Shown: positions 33,870 to 47,400 of the stretch, piece by piece
Position numbering within the stretch: position 1 is the stretch's first letter
Layout of the letters: the number at the start of each line of letters is the position of its first letter
The notes under the pieces: model-generated
Seen by the model: only the letters and a program-made list of their open reading frames with translations
The model's database searches: none
Told to the model about the DNA's origin: nothing
NCBI GenBank assembly: GCA_037349315.1
Contig: JBAIAC010000018.1
Coordinates: 5,332,001 to 5,396,000 of the forward strand
Direction: 5' to 3'
Origin: Chelydra serpentina
Lineage: Eukaryota > Chordata > Testudines > Chelydridae
DNA: 64,000 nucleotides
Position numbers and translations under genes: made by a program

Positions 33870-33957
33870 ACAAAGGGTCCTGTGGCACCTTATAGACTAA
33901 CAGAGGTATTGGAGCATAAGCTTTTGTGGGTGAATACCCACTTCATTGGATGCAAGC
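33870..33957 (+). repeat. Interspersed repeat: caaagggtcctgtggcacct family
   Basis: acaaagggtcctgtggcacc, ttatagactaacagaggtat, tggagcataagcttttgtgg and gtgaatacccacttcattgg form a block that I recognise as abundant in turtle and crocodilian genomes. It is followed by a G-run (33960-33970). The parental class is not known to me. Confidence 0.7.
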
Positions 33958-34295
33958 ACGGGGGGGGGGGAAAGGATTACGCACCCTGCTAAAACACAAC
34001 CTGAAATGACTGTTAGTGTTCTTTGGTACTGTAATTTTATTTTCTTCATAATGAATTTCCATGCTAGCTGCTTCAACAACCTATTCCTGTGGGAAAGGGC
34101 TTCTGAGCAATGTGTGATTAGCTGTGGAAGATTATCCAAAAAGGCTAGAAGGGCTCATAAAAATCAGGCCAGAGTAGAGTTTCCTTTTAAAGGAGCCGGG
34201 GAGGCAAAATTTGCCTGTTTTCTGGTTTGAGAGGTTAGAGCAAATCTTTTTACTGTTTGTCAGCAAAAAGTGGGAAATTGATACTAGGTTTACCT

Positions 34296-34405
34296 AGGGT
34301 GCCCAGATGTCCCTATTTGATAGGGACAGTCCTGATTTTCGGGTCTTTTTCTTATATAGGCTCCTATTACTCCCCATCCCCTTTCCTTGCTGTCTGGTCA
34401 CCCTA
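34296..34405. mobile_element. GGGTGACCAGA MITE, copy 2
   Basis: Ends agggtgcccagatgt and gtctggtcacccta, interior blocks tagggacagtcctgatttt, gggtctttttcttatatagg and ctcctattac. It has a clear TSD: aggtttacct stands immediately before it and again after it. One end has a substitution (gcccaga for gaccaga). Confidence 0.9.
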
Positions 34406-35070
34406 GGTTTACCTGAAACAAGATAGCTTTGTCACTTAATCATCTCAGTGGTTTTGTAGCTAAATTATTGGCACTCACCAGTTTCATGACTGATCTGAAA
34501 TAACTTTTTGGTTTCATAGACTCTGGAGCTTCGAGTGAAACTAGGGCATTGCAAGACCACATGTACCAAAACTACCCAAAAGGTTAGCTGAAACTCATGT
34601 GTTTTTCACGGCTCCACAGTACTTTCCACATAATGTCCCCAGTCGCTGCCTCCACAAGATGCTACAGCAAGTAACTGCTTTTGCCAGACTACACAATTAA
34701 GAAAAGACTGTGTTAAAAACATAGTTTATTTTGTAGGTCTTTCACAGGATCTCTTTTCTGCCAATATGTAAATAAGATGCTAATCAAGAAGCGTGCTGGG
34801 AAAACACATTCTGGCCCATTGGCATACAACATTTTCAGGCAATACAAAGCAGATTTATCATTATGTTAATGTGAGATCCCGGAGGCAGCATTGCCTTTAA
34901 GGCATACTTCAGCATGGCAAGCTTTTTCTTTTTCTCTAGAAGATAGAATAGAAGATAAATGTGTCATTCATGAAAATGCAAAGCTCCCTGGGTTATGTGG
35001 AGCATTCATATTAATACAATAATGTATAGCATGATTTTTTTCATTTCCACGTTTTAAAGCAATTTAGAAA
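34406..35070. other. No gene recognised
   Basis: AT-rich sequence without assigned features. Confidence 0.5.
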
Positions 35071-35375
35071 GTATTATTCCATTTTACAGAGGATATAATG
35101 GAGGTATAGAGAGGGTAAGTCCAACATTTTTAAAGTGCCCTCTAATTTTGATTGCCCAACGTGAGACACATAGGACCGGATTGTCTGGTACTCAGCAACC
35201 ACAATTCCCATTGATTTCAACTCAATGTATGGGTGCCACTATGTCTGAAAATAGGACTTTCATGTATCAAGTTGGATGCTTGAGGGACCCCCAATCGGTG
35301 AACATTTGCCTACATAACTTGTCCAAGCTCACACAGTAAGTCAGTGCAAGAGTTAAGAAAGGATTGAGGTTCATT
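35071..35375 (+). mobile_element. MIR-like SINE interrupted by another repeat
   Basis: The left piece ttattccattttacagagga...agagagggtaagt (35075-35120) and right piece ataacttgtccaagctcaca...agtcagtgcaagagttaag (35314-35350) are adjacent parts of the MIR/CORE-SINE 3' region. Between them, 35121-~35308 (starting ccaacatttttaaagtgccc, with tctaattttgattgcccaac) is a different element that I recognise from turtle repeats. No clear TSD was found. Confidence 0.65.
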
Positions 35376-35552
35376 TAATCAATTCAGACAAGTATCCGAA
35401 AGCTCAAATGCTGCTCCAAAGTTATACAAACCTCTTTAACATAGAGATGGAGGTGAAAATCTCTCAAGAACAGGTTTCATGGCAAGAGTCCCAGTACTCC
35501 TTATGCTATTTTCCTTGAGATAAGCACAAGAACTTTTTTTCAGATGTTCTCC

Positions 35553-36030
35553 TTAATGATGGACCCAATACATATTCCCCCATCTGTACAAGATCTCAGC
35601 AAATAATTGGTTTTTCAGTTTGGGGAACAATTCAGAGACCAAAAAATGTTTAAACTCTAAAACTAAATAATAAATAAAATAATAATGAAGAAGAAGAATT
35701 GAATTGACCAAAAGGTTTTGAGTTGACTCAAAATATTTACTCCCCCCACCCCACTTAAATTCAGCCATTTGGGGGTGTTTTTTCACCCTTTGTGTCTTTT
35801 CTTTGAAAATGGTGAAATTTGAAATAAAAAAGTTGAAATGGAACATTTTGACATTCTCTAAACAGTGTTTTGAAATGAAGAAATCAAAATGAAATGTTTT
35901 AAAACATTTGAAATGAAATGTTCCCATTGTTTTGCACTTATTTTTCCTCAAGAGAAACTAATTGAACTTGACAGTTTTTGGCCCTGAATAATGAATTTTT
36001 GAAGGAAAAAATAACCTGTCAGTGTTGCCC
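35553..36030. repeat. T/A-rich self-similar segment
   Basis: Repeated gaaatg/aaatgttt motifs (35815-35935), with sequence such as aaaatgaaatgttttaaaac, and an end ttgcccagctctaatctgta typical of repeat boundaries. The frames here are low-complexity (Phe/Lys/His rich) and not genes. Likely an old AT-rich non-autonomous element. Boundaries are approximate. Confidence 0.4.
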
Positions 36031-38445
36031 AGCTCTAATCTGTACATATCCCAAACTTTCAGGTGTTCAAAATATGCATCTGACTGCAAGTCTTGAGGTT
36101 TGAGCCCATCTCTAATTATGTTTGCTTCTGGTCCTTACCAAAACCAGGATACACAGAGCTATACTGTACATGAAAATAGACAATATGAAAATTAACTGAA
36201 CTCTTTCTAAACGCCTAGATGGTTCAGATCAAGTATCAGATAAAAGTTGGGCTACATTTTATTTTAGCTAACCATTTAATAAACACCTTTATTATTAAGA
36301 CCCAATTTACTATTGCTGCAAACTGCACATTGCACTCTTCTTTTGTTGTCTGTTGACAATGGGCTAAATTTTCAGAAAAATGCTCCTTAATGTCATGGAC
36401 AAAGCAGGCAATTGTGTGTCCAGCTGGGACCACTTACATGCACTTATTTTATTTTGCTATGAGCACATACAAAGACAGACATGATGACTACCCATAGGCT
36501 GTGGGTGCCTGAATGATAATTAAAATCACACTCGGTAAAAAACAACAAAAGTAACAGTAGCCTAGAGGTTAATGGGTCCCTAAACACCAATCTCTACTCA
36601 ACAACAATAGCTGATCATCAGCAACAGATAATTCTACCATAGCACTCCCTGGTCCCACAGAAGTCCTCAACCCCAAAGAGAGTCCAATACCCCATCAAAA
36701 ACTCTCAGCACCTCAAAACTCTATACCCAGCATACCTCAAACACCTGCTGAAATATATGGGATTTTCCCAGTGGCCTGAAATTAAGAAAACTTAGACTAT
36801 TTCAGACCAATAAAATTCTGAAGTACATATACCTTCTGTAGGACACCTTGCCAACAGCTTCCTCTCTTTTCAACTTAGAGCTCTAGATCAATGTTGTTAT
36901 CTGCTGATAGCAAGAGGCTAGTCGCTCAGGGTGGAATGCCCCAGGGTACTGAGGGCTTTATAGGTCTAACAACCCTTTAATCTCCATGTGACAATTTTCA
37001 GTAGGTGACATTATGATATTTTGAAGACTCAAAATGCACTGGGTCGGGTTGGTGATTGCCAAATAAGACTGTCTTCTTTTTCCTCATAGTGAAACATTTG
37101 AATCAGTCCTTATGCAAAGCAAATGCTTTTGGCCAGATTCAAAAGTAGAAAAATGTGCTAATATTCTTGTAGATGGGAAAACTTATTTTATTTGTATCTA
37201 TATGTGTCTTATAGCTTTGATCACCAGGATTAGGTACTTTAGAAAGCTAAACAAACAAACCAAAAAAATGAGGTTTAAGGAATGAAATATTCCCTGGGAA
37301 CTTCAGACTGGATTCCTATAGCACATAGGGAATCTGCACTAAAGTGAGGCTTATTTATGAGACTGCCAGAAAGAATGCAACTGAAATTCACCCCCCTGTT
37401 AAATCCAAACAGAGAGAAGGGCAGCAGAGGCCAATCTGGTTAAAGAGGGTTATAAAGAATGATATAAGCAGTAGCCAGCAGGAGGGTTTTTTAAATATAT
37501 AAATAATCTGTTAAAGAGGACAGGAAGAGCTATAAAACCCATAAAACCCAAGTAATAGCAAATTATGAAGATATTTGAAGGAGCAGAAAATATAGAATAG
37601 CTGATTGGACAGAAAACTGGCTCAGAAGGAGGTAACTGAGTGACTTTGATTAGTTGGGTCTTTAACTATATTGAGGTCACCCTCTCAACTTCATTGTCCT
37701 AAAGCTGGTTTTGAGGCTTCTCTTGTTTATATGTACAGTTGTAATGGGCACAAGCTGCAGAATTTGGATCTGGATTTGAACCTCTTCAGTCTGGAGCTAT
37801 TCAAATCCCATATTTTGGTTTGGGCCTATTTCAGTTTATTAAAGCAAAATGAAGAAAATGGCAAAAAAATTGTAAATATCCTGGTGTATAAAAGTGATTT
37901 GGTAATCACTTTGCTGAGACCCACAATCCTCCTCATTCCCGTATTTGTAAACTTTAGAGTGAGTGAAATGTTATTCATAAGAATGTTCACAGGAAGTAAA
38001 AGTATCACAAATACTCGTGGAAATAAATATTTCCCCTAGAAGTGCTCTGGCAGCCATTTTGAAGAGACTGCAAAAGGGCTTTGCGGCAGAGATGTTGGGC
38101 CTGTAACCTCTTCCTATACTTACTGTTGTACTGGATCCTGATGTTGCTGTGCTAGATCTACTGTTTTACCAGCTGGTGCTACACAGATGACAACACATAG
38201 GTGCCAGTAAGGCCAGCCTCCCCCACACAAGTCCACTCCTCACTACTATTCAAAAACTGATCTGGAGGCACAATACTTCTTTCTCTTGTATTTTTATTTC
38301 TCCCTTTCTCATTTAAAAGTATATGTATTTAAATCTAATATTCATAACTGCCCTGATTTTCATAGACAATGAACACGACAGCTTCCTTTGCCTAATTGTT
38401 GAGCGAACAGTCTGAGTTTAGGTGCCCCCATTTGAAAGTATGGAG
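36031..38445. other. No gene recognised
   Basis: Includes a C/A-rich stretch (36490-36990) that may be repeat-derived but is not one I can name. The 122-codon frame at 37671-38039 (+) lacks any recognised motif. Confidence 0.4.
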
Positions 38446-38522
38446 GCAAGGTGGGTGAGGTAACATCTTTCATTGGACCAACTTCTGTGGGTGACAGAGA
38501 CCAGCTTTCAAGCTCTTCAGGG
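38446..38522 (+). repeat. Interspersed repeat: ggtgggtgaggtaacatctttc family
   Basis: caaggtgggtgaggtaacat, ctttcattggaccaacttct and gggtgacagagaccagcttt match a fragment I recognise as widespread in turtles and crocodilians. The parental class is uncertain. Confidence 0.65.
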
Positions 38523-38689
38523 CTGCTCCAATCACACTGCAAATATGGGGAAAAGAAGGGCTGTGTGTGCTAGTGAAAGTTGACAATGTAGTGTTCCTTG
38601 CTGCATCATACCGTAGATCTTCTCATATTCATTGATGGGCAATTAAGAAGTAACAATTACAGAAACAGAGGTGTAAGTTTAAGATCATT

Positions 38690-38942
38690 ATAATTATTAT
38701 TTGCATTACAGTAGCATCTAGAGGCTCAACCAAGATGGAGGCCCTATTATGTGAGATGTTTATGTACACATAGCAAGAGACAGCTGGAACAGCTTACAGT
38801 CTAAATAAGACAGACAAGTTGGGGAAGGGAAACTGAGGCAAAGTGACTTGCCCAAGATCACACTGTAGGCTAATGTCAAAGCCAGGATTGAGTGCTCTGA
38901 CTTCAAGTCCAGTGCTGTATTCACTAGATCATGCTATTTCCC
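38690..38942 (+). mobile_element. MIR-like (CORE) SINE copy
   Basis: ttgcattacagtagcatcta, agcttacagtctaaataag, gggaaactgaggcaaagtga and cttgcccaagatcacactg are the 3' blocks of MIR-type SINEs as found in amniotes (GGAAACTGAGGCACAGAGAGGT..AACTTGCCCAAGGTCACAC). It ends tcactagatcatgctatttcc. The 5' tRNA-derived head is not visible. Confidence 0.82.
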
Positions 38943-39524
38943 ATGTAGTTATGCAAGACTAATTTTAGATGCAATGTTTGGATATCAGGGACTCTCAGCA
39001 AGAGACTCAATCTCAGGGCACAGGGATTAATTGCCAAGCATGTCAAGTGAGAAACGCTAATGATGGGTTTAAAGGAATTTCAATAATGTCGCAGATCTAG
39101 CTGATTACTTGTGATACACTACGGAACTGTGCAAAATACACTTCAATCCCATCACCATTTCTAGAGGCATATAGTCAGAGGGGTTAATTATTTTCTGATG
39201 TCCTCATTTTAGCAACTGTTGAGGCTTGAAATAAACCCCCCACTATTTCTTGTCAGTGCTGAGCTGCCAAGATGACACATCAGCAGTACCATGAAAAGTT
39301 AGACTCTCTCAAATGGATTTTATCTCTCTGTGCATGCTGACCTGGTGCCCATTTCCCTTAGAATCTGCTGAAGCTTATGAAGATTTTTAAATATTGCTGC
39401 TGCCGCTGCTTCACGTATGTCTGGGAGGTTCCTGACTTTTCAGAAGCTTGCAGTTATTTTAGTCATCCCAACAGCAGTGCAGACATGCCAGTAAAAATGT
39501 TAGTACAGAAAAGCGCTGTGGATT
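38943..39524. other. No gene recognised
   Basis: No assigned feature other than a ctgctgccgctgc-type patch near 39395. Confidence 0.5.
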
Positions 39525-39702
39525 GTCGGTAAAGGGAATTTGGATGCAGGCCTCTATATGAGCAAGAGTTACTGTAACCTCTCATAGTTATTTTCCCCTC
39601 GCCTCACAGAGTCCCCGCTTCTACAAATCTCGTGTTATCACAGCTAGAGTTAGCCTGACTCTTGCTCATATAGAGGCCTGCATCCAAATTCCCTTTACCG
39701 AC
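39525..39702. repeat. Perfect 45-bp inverted repeat, 88-bp spacer
   Basis: The left arm 39525-39569 (gtcggtaaagggaatttgga...) is the exact reverse complement of the right arm 39658-39702 (...tccaaattccctttaccgac) over all 45 bases. Similarity continues imperfectly outwards (ctgtggatt against ttgtggaa). The 88-bp spacer is unrelated and not self-complementary to the same degree. No coding frame spans it and no TSD is evident. Confidence 0.95.
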
Positions 39703-40176
39703 TTCCACAAAAGTTAAAGTGATACTATGTACTTCTCAGCTGAAGACATTATGAGCTAAATAAATTATATACTTAAGCTTTCCAGTTTTCTTGATTTAAT
39801 GGGCATTTTTTAGGAATTATAACGGTCATATTATACCTCCCCATATTCTGAACACTTTGGGGCAGTTTTTCACATTGTTTGTGATTTGCAGGTCTCCATC
39901 ACTGTTCTATAATACCCTCCAACCAAAACATTGACCCCCCCATGACTCATTGCATAGAGGACTGTCATGCAATTCTGTAATACTGAATTCTGATTTTGAC
40001 GGGCCAACCTCGGACATATACAACCTATACTCTTCTGGCCTTCCAACACCCTACAGCCATCCCATCCCCATATTTACCAAACAAAAAGCACACTGCGCAG
40101 AATAATGCATATGTAATGGAGATAATTGTTATTATTATTACATGAAGGGCAGGGATAATCCAAAACATATATTACA
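39703..40176. other. No gene recognised
   Basis: AT-rich sequence without assigned features. Confidence 0.5.
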
Positions 40177-40453
40177 TAATATAACATATTACAGTAGCAA
40201 CTAGATGCCTCAATCAAAATCACGCCCCACTGTGTAAGGGCTATATAGGCACATAGCAAGAGACTATTCCCTGCCCTGAAGAGCAGCCTATCTAGACAAA
40301 ACAGACCAAGGGTGGTGGAATGTACCATCAACATACAGAAAAATTCAACAACTTGCCTGCTATTACAGAGGAAGTCTGAGGCAGAACTGGGAATGGAAGC
40401 TAGATCTCCTCCATCTGAGTCTAGTGCCATAATCACAAGATTACCCTTCCTCT
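40177..40453 (+). mobile_element. MIR-like SINE copy, diverged
   Basis: Parallel to the copy at 38.7 kb: attacagtagcaactagatg, aatcacgccccactgtgtaa, cacatagcaagagactattcc, then acaacttgcctgctattaca and gaactgggaatggaagctag. It matches the same order of blocks with more substitutions. Confidence 0.72.
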
Positions 40454-43400
40454 CAAGCAGAGAAGCAAGGCGGCAATGTCACAAGTGGTGAAGAGACAAT
40501 CCAGCACTTGGAACTGCACTGCACATATTTGTTTCTCATAATCCACTGTTGACTGATGGCAGGAAGCAACTTGTTTGACCGCTTTTGTTCAAAGAAATGC
40601 AGAGCTATTGAGAGAGCTCACAAATCATTTGACTTGACTGTGAAAGTCCTAACTTACTTAAATGTTGTGATTCTATTATTTTCTTTTGAGACAGTATTTA
40701 TTCAAAGCCCAATAGCTGAAATACAAAATACAATATTCTTTCCTTAATAGTACAGGGTTTAAAAAAAAAAAGAATTGGTATACAGTAGATAAAAAGTGCT
40801 ACATAGTGCTATGTATTTTCATGGCAACACATTAACATCAGTCCCCGGGCAATTAATCCTATTGTAGTGAAACAAAATGAGCTAATATTCTATTCAACTC
40901 TGGGAAAGAAGCACTGAGGCTTACCTCGTACACAGCTGCAGCCTGTTCTAAAAGTGAGTTCTTGGTTACAAAATGTTACCACTGTTGAGGTTTGTGGGTT
41001 TTTGGTCACCTTATGAAAAAGAATTGAAAAGTTGTTGAGAACCCACAACTGTAACCAGAAAGACTGGATGGAAATGAGGATGGGGGGCTATTGAAAGCAT
41101 AAACAAACTTAGGCTTCTGGTGGCTGTTAGGTACTCATTACTTAAAGAGCTATTGCTAAGGCTAGAATGAGGTGAACCTTATTGTATTACAGTTTATGTC
41201 AGAATTATTCTGTATTTTATTAATGGGCAACAAGCTTCCTTGTACTGTAAATAATAAGCCTTACAGTTCTTTTGTTTATTTCTCTGTATTACAAGACAAA
41301 GGAGCATACCGGTCCTTCCTTCACCCCTTGTTTTTCATTTGGAATTATCAGCTGACTTCTTGCGTGAGAACTGAGAGCACCAGTGAATGCAGTTACTTCG
41401 TGCAGGCACAAGAATGTCTATAGGAGTCCATCTTTTTAAAAATATCTGTAGAAATAAGAGAAAGCATTCTTTGCTGAAACATCTGGACCAGTAAGTCATA
41501 TCTAAGATGTGTATTTCACAGCCATCCTAATAGAGATCCTTATAATCCACTTGAAAGGCCATGTGTCACTTCTCTCATATTAAATATTATTAATCACTTG
41601 CTACTGGAAGCACAAAAAACCTGGCTTTTCCCCCTTAACTATACTGTTTCAACAGGAAAGCTATAGTTCTTCATTTTCACATTACTGCATTTCTCACGTT
41701 TAACTTATTGCCATACAATTGCCAACCATAAAAATAGAATGGAAAGGAATTCAGTCCCAGAACATATCACAGAGGAGTCTTAACCAGCATGAGACGTGTG
41801 TTTAATCACTACTCTGAATTGTTACAGTTCTTGCAGGAAAACCCTGGAAAGATTTGCCTTAAAATCAAGCCCCAGATAATGTCGCAATTGCCGGTGCCTG
41901 GCTTTCTAGAGGGAAAACATTCCTAGAACTCACAAATGAAACATCCGCTCTGTGACATCATTTTTACAACAAAGACACTTTCCCGTCTTTGTATGAAAGG
42001 ATGCAGTAGTTTTTCATTATAAGCACTGAGCCACCTATTTTTTAAAACTCCTCTCTAATAATTTGCTGTGGCCTGAAACTTGAAGTTCAATTATTTATCG
42101 CAAAGTTTGATGCATATTTTAATGTACATAACATGTGCCCTGAATAAATAACAGTGTGATCAATCAAAATAGTTCTGAACAGGCACAACTGGGGCTTACT
42201 AGTGCCAGAGCTCAGTCCACAGCTGCTCACAATAACTGTCGATTACAGCAGAAGAGAGGAATTGCAAAGGAACCATTTGCAGCTACTTAATTCGAGGACA
42301 TGTTTTTCCTCATCTCCAATGTAGTTTAGAGCAGCTTGGGGGCAAGCTATTGCCCCAAGGGGCTAATATGCCAGCCTGGGCTCATCACAGTGCTGTAGTA
42401 CCCTGGTCACACCCCTTCCTCGTGGTTATGACTCTCTGCACACCCTTTTTCAATGGGAAGGATTGGAGTAGGAGCCAGCTACACCAGCTTTATGCCATCC
42501 AGGGACCTGACCCCCCGCCGCCGCCGTCGTCAAACCAGGAGAATCCCTGGGTGGCCAGTTGTGCTGGTTTTCTACACTACTTGTACCACCAGAGTGCATA
42601 GCCAAGGATCTGACTCACTGTTTTTTTTTAAGTCATAGATATGGATTATTCAATACTCTGTACTGGTTCTGCTCTCATATATAATACATGTTTCTAAAAC
42701 CGCTTAAATGCTCTATTTACTCTAGAGGCTAAAATGGCTCTGAAGTAGCCCTTCCCATCTTCCAGCAAATAACGTGTCGGCTGCCAGCCTTCATTTTTTT
42801 TATCTAAAAGACTCTGTGTACAGTATAGCAAAGGTGCTTTTTTCCTGTATGTTACATCTATATCAGGTCTGTGATATCTGTTGGCTTCAGGGAGGCTCCC
42901 TTATCAGTAAAAGATACTGACTCAAATTCTGTATGAGCTTGTCAGGATTTGCCAGCAGTGCTTTGTGCAGAGTTTCTCAAAGACCCAGTAGAGCACATAG
43001 GTCAAAGCTCATTTTCCAGGGAAAACCAGGAAAGCCCTTCTACTTTGCACGGAGAGCTTTTTTTGGTCGGTGTGGTGGTGGTGGTGTTTTTTTGTTCTTT
43101 GTTGAAATGATAACCAAAATTACAATTGCATGTTGGGTCTAGAGCCTGGGTGTTGAGTGGTATTGGTGACATGTGATATATACAGGCGGGCAGGCCTACT
43201 TATGTATTGGCCTCAAAGTCTGAGTCTATGTTATTAAAAAAAGTCACCAAGCAGTGTTTTATTGTTATTTATGTTATCGTCTCACTCGCGGTGGGTACAG
43301 TGTATGGCAGGCATGAAAGGTAGGGTACCCTGGATTTTGTTCTCTACACCTATGCCATACTTATTTTCTTTCTGCTTTCATCGTGTAGTAATGGAATCTG

Positions 43401-44000
43401 ACAGGGGCATTACTTTCACTCCAGCAAGGGACTGAACTGCTGAAGCTTTGGGACTGATCAGAGACTCGTGTTTTCATGGACAGCTGAGTCCCTGTCCCTC
43501 AGCTCTCACTGGGAGTAAAACCAGAGCCAGGAGTCCTCTTGGGAAAGCAGGAGAATGAAGCAGGCCTCTCCTCCTGAGGAAATACTTAAAGAATCCAAAT
43601 GGGGAAAGGCAAGGCCGGAGTTAGGCCTAGGTAAGGAGCCTCGCACCTGGGAGACCTGAGGAAGGATGGGACAGAAGGGGAAAGCCTCAGTCCCGGAGAT
43701 ATAAGAAACCCTTGTCCTACAGTGTGCTTGCTCCAGAGACACCTGGGGACTCGTGGGGATTCACAGGTTTCACTGTCAGTGACTGGATATCATCAGACCT
43801 GTTACCTCTGCTTGTGTTTCACCATCATTCAATTCTGTTCGTTGCAACTTCATTGAACTCACCTACATTATCTCAGCCAGAGTGGGCCTAAGGAACCGTG
43901 CTCTCCACAGATCCTCTCCTGGCTCGAATACATGAAGCACCTATAGCACTTGCTTCCAGAATCTGTGGTACACTGTAGGGTACTGAGGTGTAGGCAGTTT
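40454..44000. other. No gene recognised (3.5 kb)
   Basis: A run of nine codon-like CCG/GCC repeats at 42510-42530 (ccgccgccgccgtcgtc) is a short GC-rich island without an associated exon. Frames are under 85 codons. Nothing else was recognised. Confidence 0.4.
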
Positions 44001-44470
44001 TGTCTAGCGGTCACAGCTGTGCTGAGGTCTGCCCAGCAGGGATGGAAGATCAGAGGTAGCACCACGTTAGAATTGAAAGGCAGGAACCAGGATCAGCGTT
44101 AGGCTGGACTCAGAAACTGGAGATTAGAGGCAGTACTGGGTTAGAGTTGAGAGGGAGGAAAAAGGGTCAAAGTCAAGTTGGAGTCAGGGACCAAAGATCA
44201 GGCAACAAGCAAAGTCTGTCATTGCAGCCAACCAAGATCGCTATAGCTGCCAGTCAACTTTCTGGCCCAACTCTCAGGGTTAAGCAGGGGCAGTTGGTCA
44301 ATCAGAGGGCCACAGGGTATTGTCACTCTGGGTCTAGTGGGCAGTACTTCCTGCAACGTCTACTCTCCACAGTGCTCCCTGGCTATGCCTCTAGATGCCC
44401 TGTTGGTGGCCCCATGGAAATATCAGCTACCCCAGGCTCTGCAAACCTGGCTTCTAGTCCCCAGGTCCTT
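44001..44470. repeat. Possible LTR-like repeat with ggtcagg-type internal motifs
   Basis: Repeating patterns such as gaaaggcaggaaccaggatc, gagattagaggcagtactgg, gttggagtcagggaccaaag and atcaggcaacaagcaaagtc recall a turtle LTR-associated repeat with short internal subrepeats. Assignment is by memory only and boundaries are rough. Confidence 0.35.
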
Positions 44471-47400
44471 AGAGTCAAGGCAACCAGCAGTAGTCATTTT
44501 CTTTACCACAGTTCATGCAGTTTGAGTATATAGACTACCCAGGTCAGTTACAATACTGTCTGAGGACCAAATCCTGAAATATTTATTCCCATGAGCCAAA
44601 ATTTACCTTCATGCTGTCATTAATACTCTTTAATAAATATCTTTCTTACTTGTCCCATGATTTCAGAGAGGTTGTCTTCTAGAGTAGGTAAGCTTTATCA
44701 AAATAGGTGTCAAAGGTTTTCTTTACACTTTTATGTTCACCAGACCAAAATGCTTGGATCTGTGGGCTGCCCAAGACCATGGGTGTCCGTTGACCTTGCA
44801 CACATCCTTTCCAAGGGCATGAACCACTGCCCATCAATATTAATGGGACTGTTCCATTGACTCTAACAGGCTTCAGATTGGGCCCCCTATCAGAGCTTGA
44901 GCTTGGGTGCATTCACTTTGCTGGTGACTAAAGGGGTATAGAGAAAACATGATATTTCTTCTCACTAGAATATTCATAATGACAGGAAGGAGGTAGTGTT
45001 GCATGCAATTTGGAGGCTATCTGCATTCTCATTCTCTACTGAGGCAGAGCATTGCTGTAACTGGACCAGAATGCTGTGAAGATGGGTGCAAAACCATTTA
45101 CACCTCCAAATCTCTATAAGCCTATGATTTGATGATATATTAGCATTTAATTCCCTTCTTGATGATTCACTGTAATACATGAACAGTGTGTGTGTGTGCA
45201 CACGTGCCAATCCAATGCAATACAGACACAACATTTTGGGCTCTGGTATGGAGTCGGGAAACACAATTGTATGTGTGGGGGTGAATGTAACATAGCAGAA
45301 AACTTTCCAAACAAAACAGCACTGTGGTTTGTGGCTAATGATCTCAGATTGTGACAATATATATTTAAATAATACTAACCAAATTCTCCAGTGATTTATA
45401 GCCAATGGAATTCTTGCTTTAAGTGGGACTACGTGGGTTAGTTACTGGAGAATTTGGTCTATTTTTTTTAAAACAGTTCACATCTTTTTTTAGAATAACC
45501 AGGGGTACTTATGAGAAAAAGGTCTCCAAAGTGATTTAACGACAATGGATTTATTTTATCGCGCGCTAACATTTTAAAATTCATTATGATCATGCGATTC
45601 TGCTAACCCCTGTTAAGTGCTAGCCCTAATCCAAACTCATGTCCACTTGCAAAACTGTGAGAAGAAACATTTCCTGTTCATTTCTGACGTGGTTTGCTTA
45701 CACACTCAAAATGTACTGTACAGTGTGAAAGAAAAATATTGATGCAAAAGCACAGTAATATCTGTTGTGCTAGTTTGAATATAAACAGAAAAACTTCAAT
45801 TGAAGAATGACTATTTTAAAATGGAGAATATGAAATGGTTTTGGTTCAAACTGTGACCCACTTTAAAATTGTTAATATGCTGGGGAATGCATCCCAAAAT
45901 GCAACGACCAAACTCCTACTTATATGAAAATCATCACTTATATGCTAAGGGCCTGATTTTTTGACCCCTGCTCTTCTCTTGTACTCACAACTTTATGAAT
46001 GCCCGAGCTTATGCAAACGCCTGGGCAGATAGATGATATTGATTTCATCACTTTGAGCAGGCAGGTGTTATTACTGGAAAAGCAAGCATGGAGGCTGGTC
46101 TGCAGGCAGAGATGCTTCTGCACAAGCAGAGCCCAGATTGAAGCCTCACTGAAAAATCAGACACCGAGTATTAGTGGCTTTTTGCATGAGTGTAAAGCAG
46201 CAGAGCTACTAGTATTTTGCTTTTTCATTTTCATCTATATTTATGTCAGAATAGATGTGATTATGGGTGGAGTTTCCAGATATATACATCTGGAAAACAT
46301 GGCCAATTTTTACCCAGACCTTTCCATACCTGAGACACTCCTTATCCTTTTTTATCTCTGTCATAAGACTCAGTCTGAACATCAAATTTAGAAAGGATTT
46401 CTTAACTTTGTGTAATCAGACATAAAACAGATTACATCAACAATGCTTGAATCAGCGGGGTCCTAATAAATTGTTTAGTTTATTATGTATTACTAAGAAA
46501 TTGCCGACAATTAGACAGTTTGCCTCTAATTCTTATATCCTAATTGTGATAGCTAAATACAAAATATTTCTAGACCTCATCAACATATACTGTAATAATT
46601 TGTAGTAGGGGTTGCAACGTATTGTATCACACAGCATATTCTGAAAAAAAGATTACTGACACATCTGTTACAAATTTTAAAAAGAAACCACATCAGTGGA
46701 CCAGCATAATCTATGTACTGATTTCTGAAAGGTGTTGCTTTAAAGGTAACACATTTTCTTGAGGTCTCTGAGAAGGGCTTATCTTCTGTACCTACCTATG
46801 CTGAAGGGTGAAAGACTAAGGCAACTGGGAAATGAAAATAGAACTTTAATATCCTTAAAAGTAAAGTGTTTTATTGTAGAAACACTGTGAACTATAAATA
46901 GACTTAACATATTGAATATAAAACTTAATGGAAAATACCTCTCTTCTATTACCTAATAAGTTATAAGTTCTCTAGATGTGACATAAAATCCACTGGCACT
47001 TCTGAGAGAAGAGGAATATCATGCATCACTTCCTGTCACATTTTTGTCCACTCTTTTTGGACTGGGCACTGTGAAAGTTTAGAATCAACATGTTGATTCT
47101 AACCATAACCATGTATCCAAGCTACGAGAAGCTTTGCTCAGATCTAGTTTTTGCTGGAAAATCCCCATGGTAAACCATGGCTTTGAGCCTTTCCCTGCAA
47201 AACAGCTGGGCAGCCATAAAGAGGTTTAAGGGCTTTAGATTTAAAACTGGACCGTATACCCCAGTGGACTTGGGAACTGAATATATACAGCTTAACCATC
47301 CCTTGGAGTTTTCTGTTGGCGCTCACTCTAAGGCCTGAAACTCTGGACTTTGTCTTATCTCCTTCTCTAAGGCTAACAAGGTATCTAGGTTTTTTTTCAG

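Noticed and set aside
42510..42535. CpG island or promoter at the CCG/GTC run
   Set aside because: The GC-rich run is only about 25 bp and the surrounding sequence is not CpG-rich.
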